The notes: a model not told the origin generated them from the sequence alone. Shown: positions 23,753 through 36,262, counted from the stretch's first letter. The stretch: DNA of 64,000 nt from Neopestalotiopsis rosae (GCA_023078685.1 JALGAS010000003.1:6200001-6264000); one strand, 5' to 3'. A program made the numbers and translations.

Positions 23753-23979
23753 GTTGAGCAATAGATTGACAAAACCGCCGAGCACATTGGGTAGACACTA
23801 CCAAGTCAGGGCCATTTCTAATGTATGCGGAGCCAGGTCTCAACATTATCCAGGGGCTCATATCTGCCCAGTAGGGCAACTGTAAGTGTGCCACTGCAAG
23901 GGTTTGCAAAGTCGTACCAGAGAAGCGACATCGGGCATGTTGAAGGATTCAGCATAATCTAATCAGATCCTCTTGTGCA

Positions 23980-23988
23980 TTATCTGAT
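23980..23988 (-). promoter_or_regulatory. SreA/SRE-type site (ATCAGATAA)
   Basis: Exact ATCWGATAA on the minus strand, about 230 bp upstream of the SidJ-like start codon. The motif is seen directly; repressor binding is inferred from the known consensus. Confidence 0.7.
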
Positions 23989-24125
23989 CCTCTCGGGCCC
24001 GAAGAACCGGGTTCACAGTGGGCCAGGGCGCACACTAGCACCTAGTAGCATGATCGTTCGGCGATATTTAGGGTGAACTCGGTTCCTGCCGAAAGCCTGT
24101 CTCGTAGGGTCGAGGATTTTCCATC

Positions 24126-24134
24126 TTATCAGAT
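24126..24134 (-). promoter_or_regulatory. SreA/SRE-type site (ATCTGATAA)
   Basis: Exact ATCWGATAA on the minus strand in the middle of the divergent promoter, about 375 bp from the SidJ-like ATG and 600 bp from the transporter ATG. Confidence 0.7.
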
Positions 24135-24416
24135 CAAACTTTGGTGCATCATCAGATTGATCATTGTTGTCTGGCCTCTAGAGTCTCCACCAACCGAGGC
24201 GATCACGAATGCAGTACAGAGGTGCTTGAATGGTCAGTATTCGGCAGCCACAACAGTCTAGTCTGGCCTGGATCCATCTTGATCAGTGCGTTCAAATGGC
24301 GACATGCCCTTCATGTGCCCTCGCACTTCAGCGTCGCAAGCTTTAGTCATTGATACCAGCTAGCGAATCCTTCAAGAGTCGACCTAACTCTTAGTGACAT
24401 CTGACCGCCGTGGTCT

Positions 24417-24425
24417 ATCTGATAA
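24417..24425 (+). promoter_or_regulatory. SreA/SRE-type site (ATCTGATAA)
   Basis: Exact ATCWGATAA on the plus strand about 310 bp upstream of the siderophore transporter ATG, a typical distance for iron-regulated fungal promoters. Confidence 0.7.
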
Positions 24426-24734
24426 TAGGCCTGCGTGATTGATGGGAGCTATACCGGAAATACCCATATAGTCGGCCGACTCCCCACAACTTCCAGCTGA
24501 GCTGAAGTTTTTCTCGCTTAGAATTTTTCTTCAATTATTGCCGTCGACTTTTTACACGCGTCGTTCGGGATGTGATATCGGATCCCGGTCTCGGGTCGGA
24601 TCTAGCGACTGTGGTTCGATCTTGTATCTTTAATAACTTGTGATCTGAGCGTCCTTAAAATGTGAGCTCCCGCTTTTCTTGGCTCTTTGTTCTTTCCGTC
24701 GCTCCCTGTCAACAGCCAAGAAGAATCAGTCGCG

Positions 24735-26706
24735 ATGCCTCTAAACCTGAAAGCGGCATTCCGTCACCAGCAGACTGATGATGTCGACAACTCCATGCAA
24801 ATGGATCGTACCAAGTCGGCTACTGTAACAGACGTACCTGTTTCCGAGAGGGACGCCGAAGCAGGCCATGGATCTACCTCTGGTGTTGTCGACGGCACCA
24901 GAGGAGAAGAGCGTGTCAGCGAGGATGCTCAGCGCGGTGTTCAACATGTCGAAGCGGTGACCTTGACTTGGTCGAAGAAGACATTGATTGCGGTGTTCTT
25001 CAAGTGAGTTCTGCACCCGAGCCCTGAGAAGAGAAAGAAGAAGCCGTTGACCAACGTTCACAGTATCTGGCTCCTCTACTTTGTCAATGCGATGCAGTCC
25101 TCCATTCTGTCCAACTTGATCGCATATGCTACAAGTGACTTTAGCAGCCACTCACTGCTACCCATTATTTACGTCGTCTCTGATGCCATGACAGCAGCAG
25201 TCTATATTCCCCTGTCCAAGACTCTCGATGTGGTCGGTCGAGCCGAAGGTTTTGCCATCATGGCCGTTTTTGCGACACTGGGACTTATTATGCTGGCAGC
25301 CAGCAACGGCATCACTCTGTTCTGCGCGGCCTACGTCTTCTACAATATCGGTTTCTCGGGCATGACCTACTGTATCGATGTGATCACCGCCGATGCATCG
25401 ACACTCCAGAATCGAGCTCTGGCGTTTGCCTTTACTTCTTCGCCTTACATAATTACTGCCTTTGCTGGGCCCAAAGCCGCTGAAGGATTCTACTACAACA
25501 TCAGTTGGCGCTGGGGTTTCGGCACATTCGCCATCATCTTCCCCTTTGTCGCCGCACCTCTGTTCTTCATCTTGAAGTATAATCTGCGCAAGGCCCTGAA
25601 GGAGAAGGTTGTCGTTCCAGATACCAGCCGCACTTTTATGCAGAGAATGTGGGGATACTTTCTGGACTTTGACATTGTCGGTGTCCTCATCTTCTCCATC
25701 GGTCTCGTGGTTTTCTTCCTGCCATTCGACCTGGCAGCGGACCAGCCCGATGGTTGGAATACTGGTTGGATCATTGCCATGATTATCGTCGGTTTCATGA
25801 TGGTCTTTGCCTTTGCGATTTGGGAATGGAAGTTCGCGCCGTCGCCAATGCTGAGCCTGAACTACATGACGGATCGTACCGTCATTGGTGCTTGCTTGCT
25901 GGACGCCACCTATCAGATCTCGTACTACTGCTGGGCGTACTACTTTACTTCCTTTCTACAGGTTGTCAATGACTTGTCCATTGCCGAGGCCGGATACGTG
26001 AGCCACACCTTTGACGTGGTTGGTGGCGTACTGCTGCTCCTCGTTGGTTTCCTGATCCGCCGGACCGGTCGCTTCAAGTGGCTTCTCTACATTGCCGTGC
26101 CCCTCTACATTTTTGCGCAGGGACTCATGATTTACTTCCGCCGCCCCAATCAATCCGTTGGCTACCTGGTCATGTGCCAAGTCTTCATCTCCATTGGCGG
26201 CAGCATCTTCATCCTCGTCGAGCAGCTGGCCATCCTCGCCGCCGTCGACCACCAGCACGTGGCTTCGGCCCTCGCCGTGCTCAATGTGGTCGGCACTCTC
26301 GGTGGCGCTATCGGTTCGACCATCTGCGGCGCCATCTGGACCAACACGTTCCAGGTTGCATTGGAAAAGTATCTTCCCAGCGATGCACTCGACAACATTG
26401 ATGCCATTTATGATGACCTTGATACTCAATTGAGTTACGAAATTGGTAGTCCCGAGAGAATTGGTATCCAGGATGCGTATGGGTACGCGCAGACGCGCAT
26501 GCTCACTGCCGGCTGCGCAATCATGGCGTTGTCACTAATCTGGTAAGCTGTCACAGTCTCTCCTCTTGTTACCTTATTGCTCTTGAACAGCCATAATGCC
26601 GTCATTGGTTTTCATGAATGACGACTGACACTTTTTCTCTAGGATGTTCCTGTTTAGAAACATTGACCTCAAGAAACATCCTCAGACGAAGGGTGTCGTA
26701 TTTTAA
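24735..26706 (+). CDS. MFS siderophore-iron transporter (SIT/Mir family)
   Basis: Three exons: 24735-25003, 25064-26542, 26643-26706 (603 aa). Introns are 60 and 100 nt. SIT carriers import ferric siderophores by proton symport at the plasma or vesicle membrane through 14 helices. The N-terminus is a hydrophilic, acidic cytosolic tail of about 70 residues. The family-specific first helix WSKKTLIAVFFNIWLLYFVNAM continues into QSSILSNLIAYATS, followed by PLSKTLDVVGRAEGF (loop 2-3), the YYNISWRWGFGTFAI segment, DFDIVGVLIFSIGLVVFFLPFDLA, and a late loop with EKYLPSDALDNIDAIYDDL. The short last exon encodes RNIDLKKHPQTKGVVF, a usual SIT tail. It is divergent from the SidJ-like esterase. Which siderophore it carries cannot be told. 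Confidence 0.93.
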
Positions 26707-29053
26707 TCGGCATTTGTTTGTTTGGCGAGAAGAAGAATGGTGGCTCACTCTTGGAGTTGACGATACAATTGCCCGAGTAAACGTAGAATCATATTATCCA
26801 GAAATTGCTATTAAAACAAATTACCCACCTATGTGAGATTGACCACACTGACTGCAATTTCACCATCAGTGCCTTGATCGGTTTCTTCATGTAGATAGGA
26901 ACGAATCCAATGAGTGATCAAGCAAGCATCTGGACTTACTGTACCATGGGGAACATGACATAGCCTTGGATTGCACATCTGCAACATCTCGATGTATTCG
27001 CTCCTATAATATACGACTTGAAAACAGTTACCTGGCAAGGATAACTATATAGATGTCATGTTGTTTCTCTTGCTTCTGAAAATTGAAGTAGCTGCAGGGA
27101 AAATGCTGAACGGACACAGTGAACACACTAGGTACCAAAATGTACTTACCACGGGTCCTCCTACTTTGGGTGGTGACCAAGGAAGGACTGATGTGGTTGT
27201 CCACTAAATCAGAACCGATCATTGCTGGTGTGCCGGACAATGAAGCACAAACCCAGGCGCTATATTGTCCATTCGCTCCTGGGAGGCAATGGATTTGAAG
27301 CAGCGACACCAGCACTGCGCCTGACACAATCGAGTGATGGTCATGTCCTCGGAAAGCGGAGCATGAGATAAAGAGGAAACACCCAGAGATATGAGAAGGA
27401 GATTGCAGTCGTGTCGTTTTGCATGAATGCAGTTGCACATAGAAAGAAAGACAATACTCGTGACTGGCGGAGTTTGGCTTCTCTTTCAAACAAACCATGA
27501 GGCCTCAGCTGTTTTCCAATGTTTCGACTTTCGTGTCAAAAGAAGGAGAGAACGATTGCAGCCGTAGCCGCTTAAAGTCTTCTCATGTCATTACAGGCCA
27601 TCGTCGAAGGATCAGTTTTTATTTTTGACGAGGGAACCCACCATCCTCGTCATCTTCACGGGTTATCCGCGAGAAAGGACCACTTGGAAGAGTGTCACTG
27701 GATCATATTGATTGGCCCAAGATTGTAATAGGAAGGCACAACTCGTGGAAGGAAAGGAGACCGAAATGACGGTGAAGGATGGGAATGCGAATCTTTGTAT
27801 GAATCAGGGAGGAGACGTGTCATTGGCAATCAAGGTCTTTTGATGCAGGCCTTACTTGACAATTTGTGGTCTTAGAGTTTGGCGCCTGCCTAACACCACC
27901 TTCTCACTTGCCTTCGATTGATACCCACCTACGTACAGATCGTTTCATACCAGAAAGCTAGAAACCTCATCGCTGTAGTGGATATTGAGAAGCAGATCTC
28001 CCGCCGGTACTTCGGTGCTTATCAACAGTGCTCGGTGCCTTGAAAGCACTACCTTCTTTTCGACGCTACCTCGACTGGTCAACCTTGCTTGGAACGCACT
28101 TGAATAATCCGGTCGCTTTGACTACAAGTTTAGAAGAGAAATGAACAGTCGAGTATTTGTGTGTTTAGAGGGACCAAAGATATCTCGGACATAGGACAGG
28201 ACATGGCAAAGTTCCGGCTATGTGATGGTGGTGGACAGGGGTAACTGGGCCTTTTGGAGATGAGGCGTGACAGCAATCAAGCTTTTGTGCAATCAATCTG
28301 CATAGGAGATTACAAGTGATCCCGGAGCAGCTTCGAGCCAAATACTGCATCTATTATTGTTCGATTTGTTTATCAAGTACGGTCATACAATTGCCATGAA
28401 CGAACCCGAATTGAACCCGCTAGTTTGGCGGCCTTGTCCCCATCAACATTAGTGCTGCATGGTGCGAGGTACATACATAGCGAAAGTGTGAGATGACTCA
28501 CTCGGCGAAGAGAAATAACGTATGTGTTCTCGCATTTCCACTCACCGACAGCACAGAATGATCAAGCCAATGGCGTCGCATATGAATTGATAGCTGAATA
28601 ACTATTGGGGGAGTATCGCTGTCCGACTGATTGTAACGAGGAATTGAACATTTACTAGTCCTCATTGACCTCAACTCCCTCGTCAACGTCTAGTTTCATA
28701 GGCTACCACTAAACCCAGTCCGAAATGATGTCCCCGAAAATTCGAATGTACTTGCTAGTATAGCATCAAGGCGAATTTGCATTCCTCCTTATCATTGATT
28801 GTCTTCAATTACGTGTCAGAGAAGCAAAGCATTGCAAGACAAGCATCACTGGCGCCGACGGTGATTGCCAAGACATTTACCGGAGACCTCCGCTCAGTCA
28901 TTTCACCTGAATTACCCACTGACATATCCCACCTCAACTGTCGTTCACTGCTATATGTTTGTCTAATCCTAGCTTTTTAATGAACGTTACGAGATGCCGT
29001 TTCACAAATCAGCATCATTTCAGTTTCTTTGTTTTCTTTGGTGACGTATCAAA
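26707..29053. other. Long gene-poor spacer before the DHA2 transporter
   Basis: 2.35 kb with no supported gene. The longest frame (about 155 codons, minus strand, 27028-27498) has no family features. The final 80 bp are T-rich leader, with TGACGTA (29042-29048, a CRE/ATF-like core) just before the ATG. Otherwise I see nothing distinctive. Confidence 0.45.
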
Positions 29054-30977
29054 ATGACCACTACGGATCAACCATCAAGCATGATGGAACATATTGCTGA
29101 CACCAAGAAGCAACAGAATCACATGGCACCCCCATCTGACACTCTCACACCAACATTATTGAACGACAAACATATACTGCATACCGAAAAGCAAACTTTT
29201 CCTAGAAATTCTCTAGAAGAAAATGACACCAATATGACAACACAGGACGAGGTAGAACAAAATGTCACGCCTGAGGATGAACAGCAGCCGCCTACCATAC
29301 CTGAGCCCGCAAATGGACGGTCCAAGGGTCAGATCACCTTGATTATGCTGGCCTTGTGTCTTGCCGTACTGCTCGGCGCTTTGGATGTCACCATTGTCAC
29401 CACAGCTCTGCCCAGAATTAGTGATGATTTACAATCCAGCGCCGGGTACACCTGGGTCGGGTCTGCATTTCTGTTAGCCAATGCCGCATCCATACCATCC
29501 TGGGGCAAAATATCGGACATATTTGGGCGGAAACCCATGCTCTTGCTCGCTAATGTGATTTTCATGATTGGTTCCCTGATTGCTGCCTTGGCCAGCGGCA
29601 TAGGCATGCTGATCGCGGGGCGTGCTGTCCAAGGTCTCGGTGGTGGTGGCCTAACGATTCTCACCAAGATCGTGATTGGGGATATTGCCCCCCTCAAAAC
29701 TCGCAGTATATTCTACGGAATCCTGGGTGGTGTGTGGGCTGTGGCCGCGGCAACGGGCCCGGCCATTGGTGGAGCATTGACTGAGAAAGTGTCATGGCGA
29801 TGGTATGCCCAACACCCAATCTTATGAAAACATTCTTCTCACTCATTCTAATAGGTGCTTCTGGATCAATCTTCCCCTTGACGGACTTGCATTTCTCATC
29901 ATTCTCTTCTTCCTTGACATCAACTCTCCGCGTACACCACTTCTTAAAGGGCTTCAGGCCATCGACTGGGTGGGTTCGGCATTGGTCATTGGCGGTACGC
30001 TCATGTTCCTTTTCGCTCTCGAACTTGGTGGTGTATCGGCTTCATGGAACTCGGCCAAAGTTGTTTGTCTCCTCATCTTCGGTTTGCTAGGCTGGGCACT
30101 TTTCATCTTTTGGGAAAGTCACTACGCTAGATTCCCCGTCATGCCCATGACACTGTTCAAGAATATCTCCAATGCTGCCACACTGTTCTGCGTCTTCATC
30201 CAAGGCATTGTTTTCATCTCCGCATCCTATTACTTGCCGCTCTACTTTCAAGTTGTGCGCGGATACAGCCCTATCCAATCGGGGGTCTATGTTCTTCCTA
30301 CTGCTCTCGCTCTCTCAGCAGGCAGTCTTTTCACAGGCTTCGTGGTATCAAAGACAGGGTGGTACATTCCTCCGACCGTTTTTGGCTTGTTCATGATGGT
30401 TCTTGGTTTTGGCTTGTTCATCGACTTGGATGCCTACAGCAACTGGGCGAAGCTCATCATTTACCAACTAATCTCTGGTATTGGAGTTGGGCCCCTCTTT
30501 CAGTCACCGATTATTGCACTTCACGCCCATACCAAGCCGCGCGACATGGCCACGGCTACTTCGACCCTAGGATTCATTCGCCAAATTGCGCAGGCTATCT
30601 CAGTCGTTATAGGCCAAGTCGTGTACCAAAATCGAATTGCCAGAACGTACAACTCTCTCGTCGCCTCGGGACTCACTTACTCTTTGCAAACTGTCCTGTC
30701 TCTCAGCACCGGCGCCGATACCCACATCATCGAGACACTACCTGAAGACCAGCGCATATCCGTCCGAATCGCCCTGGCAGACGCTCTCCAGCCAATGTGG
30801 CTCATGTACACTTGTATTGCCGCCGCTGGACTTGTGGCTTCATTCTTCATCCGACCTAGAGCCTTGATGCACGATCATGTAGAAATCAAGACGGGTCTGG
30901 AAGCTGAATACGAAAATGCGGAAGCTCGTCGCCGCGAGCGTGAGGAGAGTCAGAACGCATTGCAGTCTGATGTATAA
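29054..30977 (+). CDS. MFS multidrug/toxin-type efflux transporter, DHA2 (14-TM) family
   Basis: Two exons: 29054-29802 and 29855-30977 (623 aa). The 52-nt intron splits a Trp codon between two helices, a common position in this family. The first 90 residues are hydrophilic and cytosolic. Helix 1 carries LGALDVTIVTTALPRI (motif D1-like), then the loop WGKISDIFGRKPMLL (motif A), RAVQGLGGGGL (motif B), and GPAIGGALTEKVSWRW (motif C, antiporter signature), followed by CFWINLPLDGLAF. Such carriers export drugs, mycotoxins or secondary metabolites by proton antiport. Substrate unknown. No co-oriented biosynthetic backbone gene is near, so a general detoxification role is at least as likely as metabolite export. 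Confidence 0.92.
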
Positions 30978-31848
30978 GCTCTGTTTCCTTCATACATATG
31001 CAGGGGAGAGGACGACAGCTATCCAAGTGATCGATATTTCTTACGTGGGTGAGAAATTATTCATGTCGCAAGCATGGTCTGTGTTGAAGGTGGCGGATTA
31101 TTCCTTTAACTTTCACATAGATTACTGCATATATAGAGTATCATATAATTAAACATAATTTGCCAATCTCCTAAACGAAAAGTAAAGAAAAGCTTAGAAT
31201 AGGAAAGGAACGAAAAAGCTTTCCTTTTTGATAATAACCTAAGTAAGCATTATACTTATCAGGTAGGTTTTGGTATAATAATACAGCTTTAAACACTCTT
31301 TTTTCAATAAGTTCAGGTCTTGTCACGACCGTGAAATGTTTACAGTTTTGTAAGTCCTTCGCATATTGAATTACATCAGTAGATTGAGGAAGGGGAGATA
31401 TGAACGGTGCCCAAAATTAATAATAGAATTAAAAGATGGTCTACTTCTGAGAAAATAATACGGAAACAAACAGACTTGATAGCCCTTCCCGTTGTCACCT
31501 GAAGGGTGCCACAGTGCACCAGCCACTGGTGGCGCATTAGGAGAGTCAAGACTCTTTGTGGTTTCGGTCTCTCTTTGGGCATTCGACACTTTCGAACTGT
31601 CATTCTGATACTCGCATAGTATACTCCATAAAGGGATACCGTACAACAAAGGTCCACGCACCCTCAAGGCACATGGTGCTGCCACGCTGAGAAGCTAAAG
31701 AAAATTCCCCGTAAATGACACCTGATATGAAGCATGGAAGATCATTGCCAGTGAACCCTTCATTGCAGTTGTGTTACACTTCCATATTAGTCTGAGGGCT
31801 GAGTGTGGAGACCACACTTTTGCAGATATGACTCGGCAGTATAGCGCA
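30978..31848. other. Convergent 3' flanks, AT-rich
   Basis: 871 bp between the DHA2 transporter stop and the SDR stop. Strongly AT-rich at 31130-31300. Overlapping minus-strand frames at 31371-31685 lack any recognisable feature. No gene supported. Confidence 0.45.
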
Positions 31849-33016
31849 TCACAAGCTAGTAAGAATGCTTGACGCGCGGGAAAAGTTAAGTTCTTCCATT
31901 GTTTCCTCCCATAGTCGCTTCGTGAGCTCCTTTCCCTCTGGCGTGTACCAAATCTCAGGGTATCTGGGTTTATGTTAGTGTACAGATCGTTACTTGTACT
32001 GCAACGGAAGGCTTTGGTGATCATTCCATCGCTTCTTCGGTCCTCGCTTCAAAGGAGAGATGGGATAGATGTGATGAGGCACATGGTATTGATCGTGGAG
32101 CTGATACTTACGGCTTGATGGTCCATTCACTGATGAAAGAGCCGTGACTCTCTTCCCCTCTTGCCACCGTGGCATCGACATATGTTGTGGCTCCTACCTT
32201 CGTTGACCTCCCCAGCAAGGCGTGAAGAATGCCAATTACAACTCTCTCAACCCAAGACCTATTTCCGCTCAATCCGGTACCGGCCGTCATTCCAGGGCTG
32301 ACTACTTGCAAGATGACATCATTGCAATTGACAGACTCGGCCAGTTTGCAAACAAAATGCATCAGTACCAGCTTGGACTTGGCATAAGTCTGTAACGAGT
32401 CAAAGCAAGTGGGATCATCGAAATGCTGGAACACTGGACCATGACTTTGCCAATTCGCCATGAACATTGTATCGGATCCCACCAGACTCAACACCGGTGG
32501 CCGAGCATCCGAAACTGCGGATTTCCTTGTCTTGAGGATGGGAAGGAGTAAAATCGTCAAAAGTGCGGTGGAAAGGTAATTGACTTGCAGGGAGGATTCA
32601 TGGCCAGTAGAAACATTTGCCACGAACTCGCCGTTGAGCACGCCGGCATTGAGAATAACGATATCGATACGTGCAAGAGCCTCACACTGACTGGCAAAGG
32701 CCTGGACCGAGGTATACGACGCCATGTTGACGACCCAGACATCAATGGTGGCGCCGGGATATTCCTTTCGCAATTCGTGCGCGGATGCGTCGCCTTTGGT
32801 CTGTGAGCGCACGCCCATGACGAGATGAGATAGTCCGAGGGTCAAGAGCTGACGCGCTGCCTCGAAACCCAGGCCCGCATTGCTGCCGGTAATAATGGCA
32901 ACTTGTCCAGTGAGTGTTACGTTGGTTGGTAGAGGGATCGGTTTCGCTAGCTGTCTACGAACAAAACCTGAGACTGAAGACTCGGATTGCGCGAACGCTC
33001 CAAGACCACTAGACAT
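31849..33016 (-). CDS. Short-chain dehydrogenase/reductase (retinol-dehydrogenase-like)
   Basis: Two exons: 33016-32112 and 31963-31849 (339 aa). The 148-nt intron has donor GTAAGT, branch CTAAC and acceptor CCCAG; the second exon adds PYPEIWYTPEGKELTKRLW, the usual tail of this fungal SDR group. Motifs: TGSNAGLG (NAD(P) binding, about residue 45), an Arg after beta-2 (MGVRS) suggesting NADP preference, NAGV, and YAKSK (YxxxK). The closest known types are the fungal retinol-dehydrogenase/WW-oxidoreductase-like SDRs that reduce carbonyls of small lipids or secondary metabolites. The start at 33016 (MSSGLGAF) is preferred over longer in-frame extensions, which encode no SDR sequence. Substrate unknown. 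Confidence 0.88.
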
Positions 33017-34840
33017 GGTGGCTTTGTTCAATGTGCTGTACGGACTATGGTGGGTGTCAGGATAGCCGAGCAGATCATGCCCCGAATCGGTCACAATGGA
33101 GATAGCACAGATAGATATAAATATATGTATGAAGGAGCACGGACATAAATAAGCGGTACATACGATCACTGCTGTTCGGGTATGTGAGTGTGGTTCTACT
33201 CAAAAGCCTAAGTCCGGCCACTGCTGTCGGATATGCGATTAGCTATCTGGAGCCTATTTCCGACGATGACCAAAGTCGTCTAACCGCGTGACGACCACAG
33301 CGACCGCATTGTACGGCGTAGCCATGATCGCTTGAATAAATCGTGCTTGTTTGAGATAAGAAGGTGATTTGAAATAACCACTCTTGGCAACAAGATGATA
33401 GCGTTTGCTGGTGCATTTTGATTCATGACTAAGCAGTGGTTCTACGCGCGCCTGGAAGCCAGGAGAAGGCAGCCTCACATTGATCTTCAGGGTATAATAT
33501 ATAAAGTCGACTGTCAAAGAGATTATGGACGTGTGAAACAATCCCAGATACAGTAGAGAACAGACCTAATATGATATAAAAAGAAAGAAGAAGAAAGAAA
33601 AAAAGGATTTAAAAAGATAGGGATATCTACAGTAAGAGTTGTAAATACAGCGAAAATGTCTCCATATGAGTCAAGTAGAAAATTAATGCAAAGGATAATG
33701 GTGCGTGTAACAGAAAAGAGAGATGATCCTATCGAGCTATAAAGGTGACGTGCCACACAGCCATCTACTATACCCATCCATCTGATTTATGGTAGGTGCT
33801 ATCCATACCAGTGTGCGACATTATCTTCGTGCTCCTTCAGTAATGCTCTATTTTATGATTTCGGTTCGTTCGAAATAATCGTAAGTGAATTCCTCCAGAG
33901 ATAAACCGCGGCCAAAAGAATTGCCTGCGGCCAGCGCTCCCATGTTTAGATCTATTAGCTCGAAATGTGTACAGAATCTCTTTCTCGGCCAATTTTCAAC
34001 CTGCTACATCAGAACATCGTCATAGAAATCGCAGATATAGGTTCATTAATATTTGTATGACTAGGTTGCCAATATTCAAGATGGAGGTGCTGCAGTTCAC
34101 TCGTGCTTCATTTAGGAGAATCTGAATGAGTGGTCACTCAATGGTGCATCTAGTCATTATGAGATGCCGGATGAAATGCCTCGCGCATTTAAGTACCGTC
34201 AACATCGAAGCTCGATCAAGACGTAAACTTGGCTTTATGGACATGAGCTAATAAAGGCATAAAATTTGATAACATCAATTTGATGAGTTACGTGATTCAT
34301 CCACTTCTTTTTATTCCCTGTAAGCCTGATCCTCACAGGAGACGGAACATATGTTAGCACTGTTGAATTAATGCGCCTCGGTTTTAGCTACGGCTGCTTA
34401 TCTACAACAAGCCTGCATTAAACTACTATCTCTAGTATCGCTAGATAGTGATTGATTTATCATAGCCTGTATAACCCCTAGTCGTAGCACACGAACCATC
34501 GCAAGGACATTAGATGGCTGTACAGGGTTTTGGAAAGTGATTGGCGAAGGGTATTCTTTGTACAATGCAGTCGCCGTATCAGTGTGGCACAGTCAGAAAT
34601 GGGACCGTACACGTAGTTTAGCGAGCATATCACAGATGTCACAGTGCAGCCAGACATCGAAGTACCATGCATAAGGAGGGGTGTGAAGAGTAGGCGAGCT
34701 ACGTAATCTGTGCACTTACGTATATAGGATGCCTAACAAATTCATGTGTTTTTGTTGTACAAGAATCAGGTTCTCTAGGCACATCGGAAATTCAGCTTTT
34801 TAGAATTTCAAGCTACCAGAACTCCAAGTCAAGCGCCGAA
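33017..34840. other. Gene-poor spacer
   Basis: 1.8 kb without a supported gene. Purine-rich run of A and G at about 33575-33620. Small minus-strand frames at 33254-33777 have no coding character. The last 100 bp are the leader of the beta-lactamase-like gene. Confidence 0.45.
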
Positions 34841-36262
34841 ATGACGTTGTTCGACGAACTTGAAGATCTGATCCTTTCTCAGCCTGAACAGCAGACTGAT
34901 CCTAGCAAATTCTTTGCTTCACTCGGCGCGCCATCAGTTTCGATAGCCGTTCTCGATCATGGAAAGATCACGACTCGATGCTACTCCACGGTTGGAGACC
35001 ACGTCAAGACGCGCTTCCAAGCTTGCAGCATCTCAAAGCCTATATCGGCCTTGGCTGTCATGAGGCTGGCGGATCAGGGTCGGTTAAGTCTGGAAGACAA
35101 GATTGCCCCTTTCCTTCCGGAAGAAATTATTAGCAGTCTTGGACCCGCTGCGTTGGTCCAAGAAATTACTTTTGCACAAATCTTGACTCATACTGCAGGC
35201 CTCAACAATTGGGGCTTCCCTGGTTACAGTGCTGTTGACCATCCGAGCGCCACAGATATCGTCCTTGGTAGACACGGCGTGAACACTACGCCCTTCAAAG
35301 TTGTTGGGATACCTGGACGGCAATGGCAGTACTCGGGTGGAGGTTTTGTGCTTCTTCAAATTGCTCTGGAGAAACTCACATCGGTTTCGTACCCCCAGTT
35401 GATGCAGGAGTTGGTTTTGCAACCGCTGGAGATGCATGATTCTTGCTATGGGACTCCAGAGGAGGGAGTCGATTTGTCGGAAGCTTACTTGACCTGCGTC
35501 ACAAAATCCTCGGTTCCTTGGCATTACTTCCCCGAGCTGGCGACCGCTGGTTTGTGGACAACTCCTGGAGATTTATGCAAAGCTGTTATTTCATTGCAAC
35601 GGTCCCTGATCGGAACCGAGAATGCGTTCTTGAATCAGGAAACAGCTAAGGGAATGCTCACCGAGGTGGACTCTAATGTCATGAGTTTGGGATGGGTTGC
35701 GCCGAAAGACCCGGGCACCTACTTCGGTCATGGAGGAGCCAATGATCCTGGGTACCGATGTGTGGTTATGGGGGTTGCAGATCTCCTAGGACAACACAAG
35801 GACTTCCCCAACGCTCAGTGTGGCATTGCAGTCATGACGAACTCGGCTTATGGGACTGAATCTGCTTATACGGCTTTGCAAACAATAAAGTATTTGAAGG
35901 GCTGGCGTGAGGCATCAACAGTGTCGGCAAACACGCCGTTTGTTGCACCTTTGGCAGTGATCAAGCATGAGGTTCGTGGCAAGTGGGAAGAGTGGATTGG
36001 CAAATGGAGCAACGACACCGAATCGTGGACTATCGAGGCTGGTATTGATGGGCAGCCACAGGCACAATGGCGAGACAAGCCACCAATCAAGTTATTACCT
36101 GCTGCCATCTGTCCTGAACAGTATGCTGAAGGTGAATCTCTCAACCTGGTTCTCAGCGGAGTTGGGGCCATACTGCGGCTAGCGTGGAGAGAGGGAGAAA
36201 AGTCGGTCGACTATCTGGACTCCTTAACCCACAAGACTACAAAACTGTCGAAAACTGAGTAA
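34841..36262 (+). CDS. Serine beta-lactamase-like hydrolase (class C / peptidase S12 fold)
   Basis: Single exon, 473 aa. Penicillin-binding-protein-like fold: nucleophile in SISK (Ser63-x-x-Lys66, the SxxK motif) following FQACSISKPISAL, ILTHTAGLNNW (typical of the eukaryotic LACTB/EstB group), the YSG tyrosine motif in WQYSGGGFVLLQ, and FGHGGAND as the third (HGG/KTG-equivalent) motif. A C-terminal lipocalin-like extension (about 370-473) is present, as in many fungal members. No signal peptide, so intracellular. Fungal relatives include esterases, D-amidases and acyltransferases such as LovD; the true activity cannot be told. It converges with the FAD monooxygenase. Confidence 0.88.
   Translation: MTLFDELEDLILSQPEQQTDPSKFFASLGAPSVSIAVLDHGKITTRCYSTVGDHVKTRFQACSISKPISALAVMRLADQGRLSLEDKIAPFLPEEIISSLGPAALVQEITFAQILTHTAGLNNWGFPGYSAVDHPSATDIVLGRHGVNTTPFKVVGIPGRQWQYSGGGFVLLQIALEKLTSVSYPQLMQELVLQPLEMHDSCYGTPEEGVDLSEAYLTCVTKSSVPWHYFPELATAGLWTTPGDLCKAVISLQRSLIGTENAFLNQETAKGMLTEVDSNVMSLGWVAPKDPGTYFGHGGANDPGYRCVVMGVADLLGQHKDFPNAQCGIAVMTNSAYGTESAYTALQTIKYLKGWREASTVSANTPFVAPLAVIKHEVRGKWEEWIGKWSNDTESWTIEAGIDGQPQAQWRDKPPIKLLPAAICPEQYAEGESLNLVLSGVGAILRLAWREGEKSVDYLDSLTHKTTKLSKTE

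Larger units (their letters stand above)
23753..24734. promoter_or_regulatory. Divergent promoter with SreA-type iron-response motifs
   Basis: These 982 bp lie between the SidJ-like esterase and the siderophore transporter. They contain three exact matches to ATCWGATAA, the consensus bound by iron-sensing GATA repressors (SreA/SRE/URBS1): two on the minus strand and one on the plus strand, listed separately. A one-mismatch copy lies at 23960-23968. No coding frame is supported. Confidence 0.75.

Noticed and set aside
27028..27498. 156-codon open frame on the minus strand
   Set aside because: Composition is Ser/Leu/Cys-rich as expected for chance frames, no start context and no recognisable domain.
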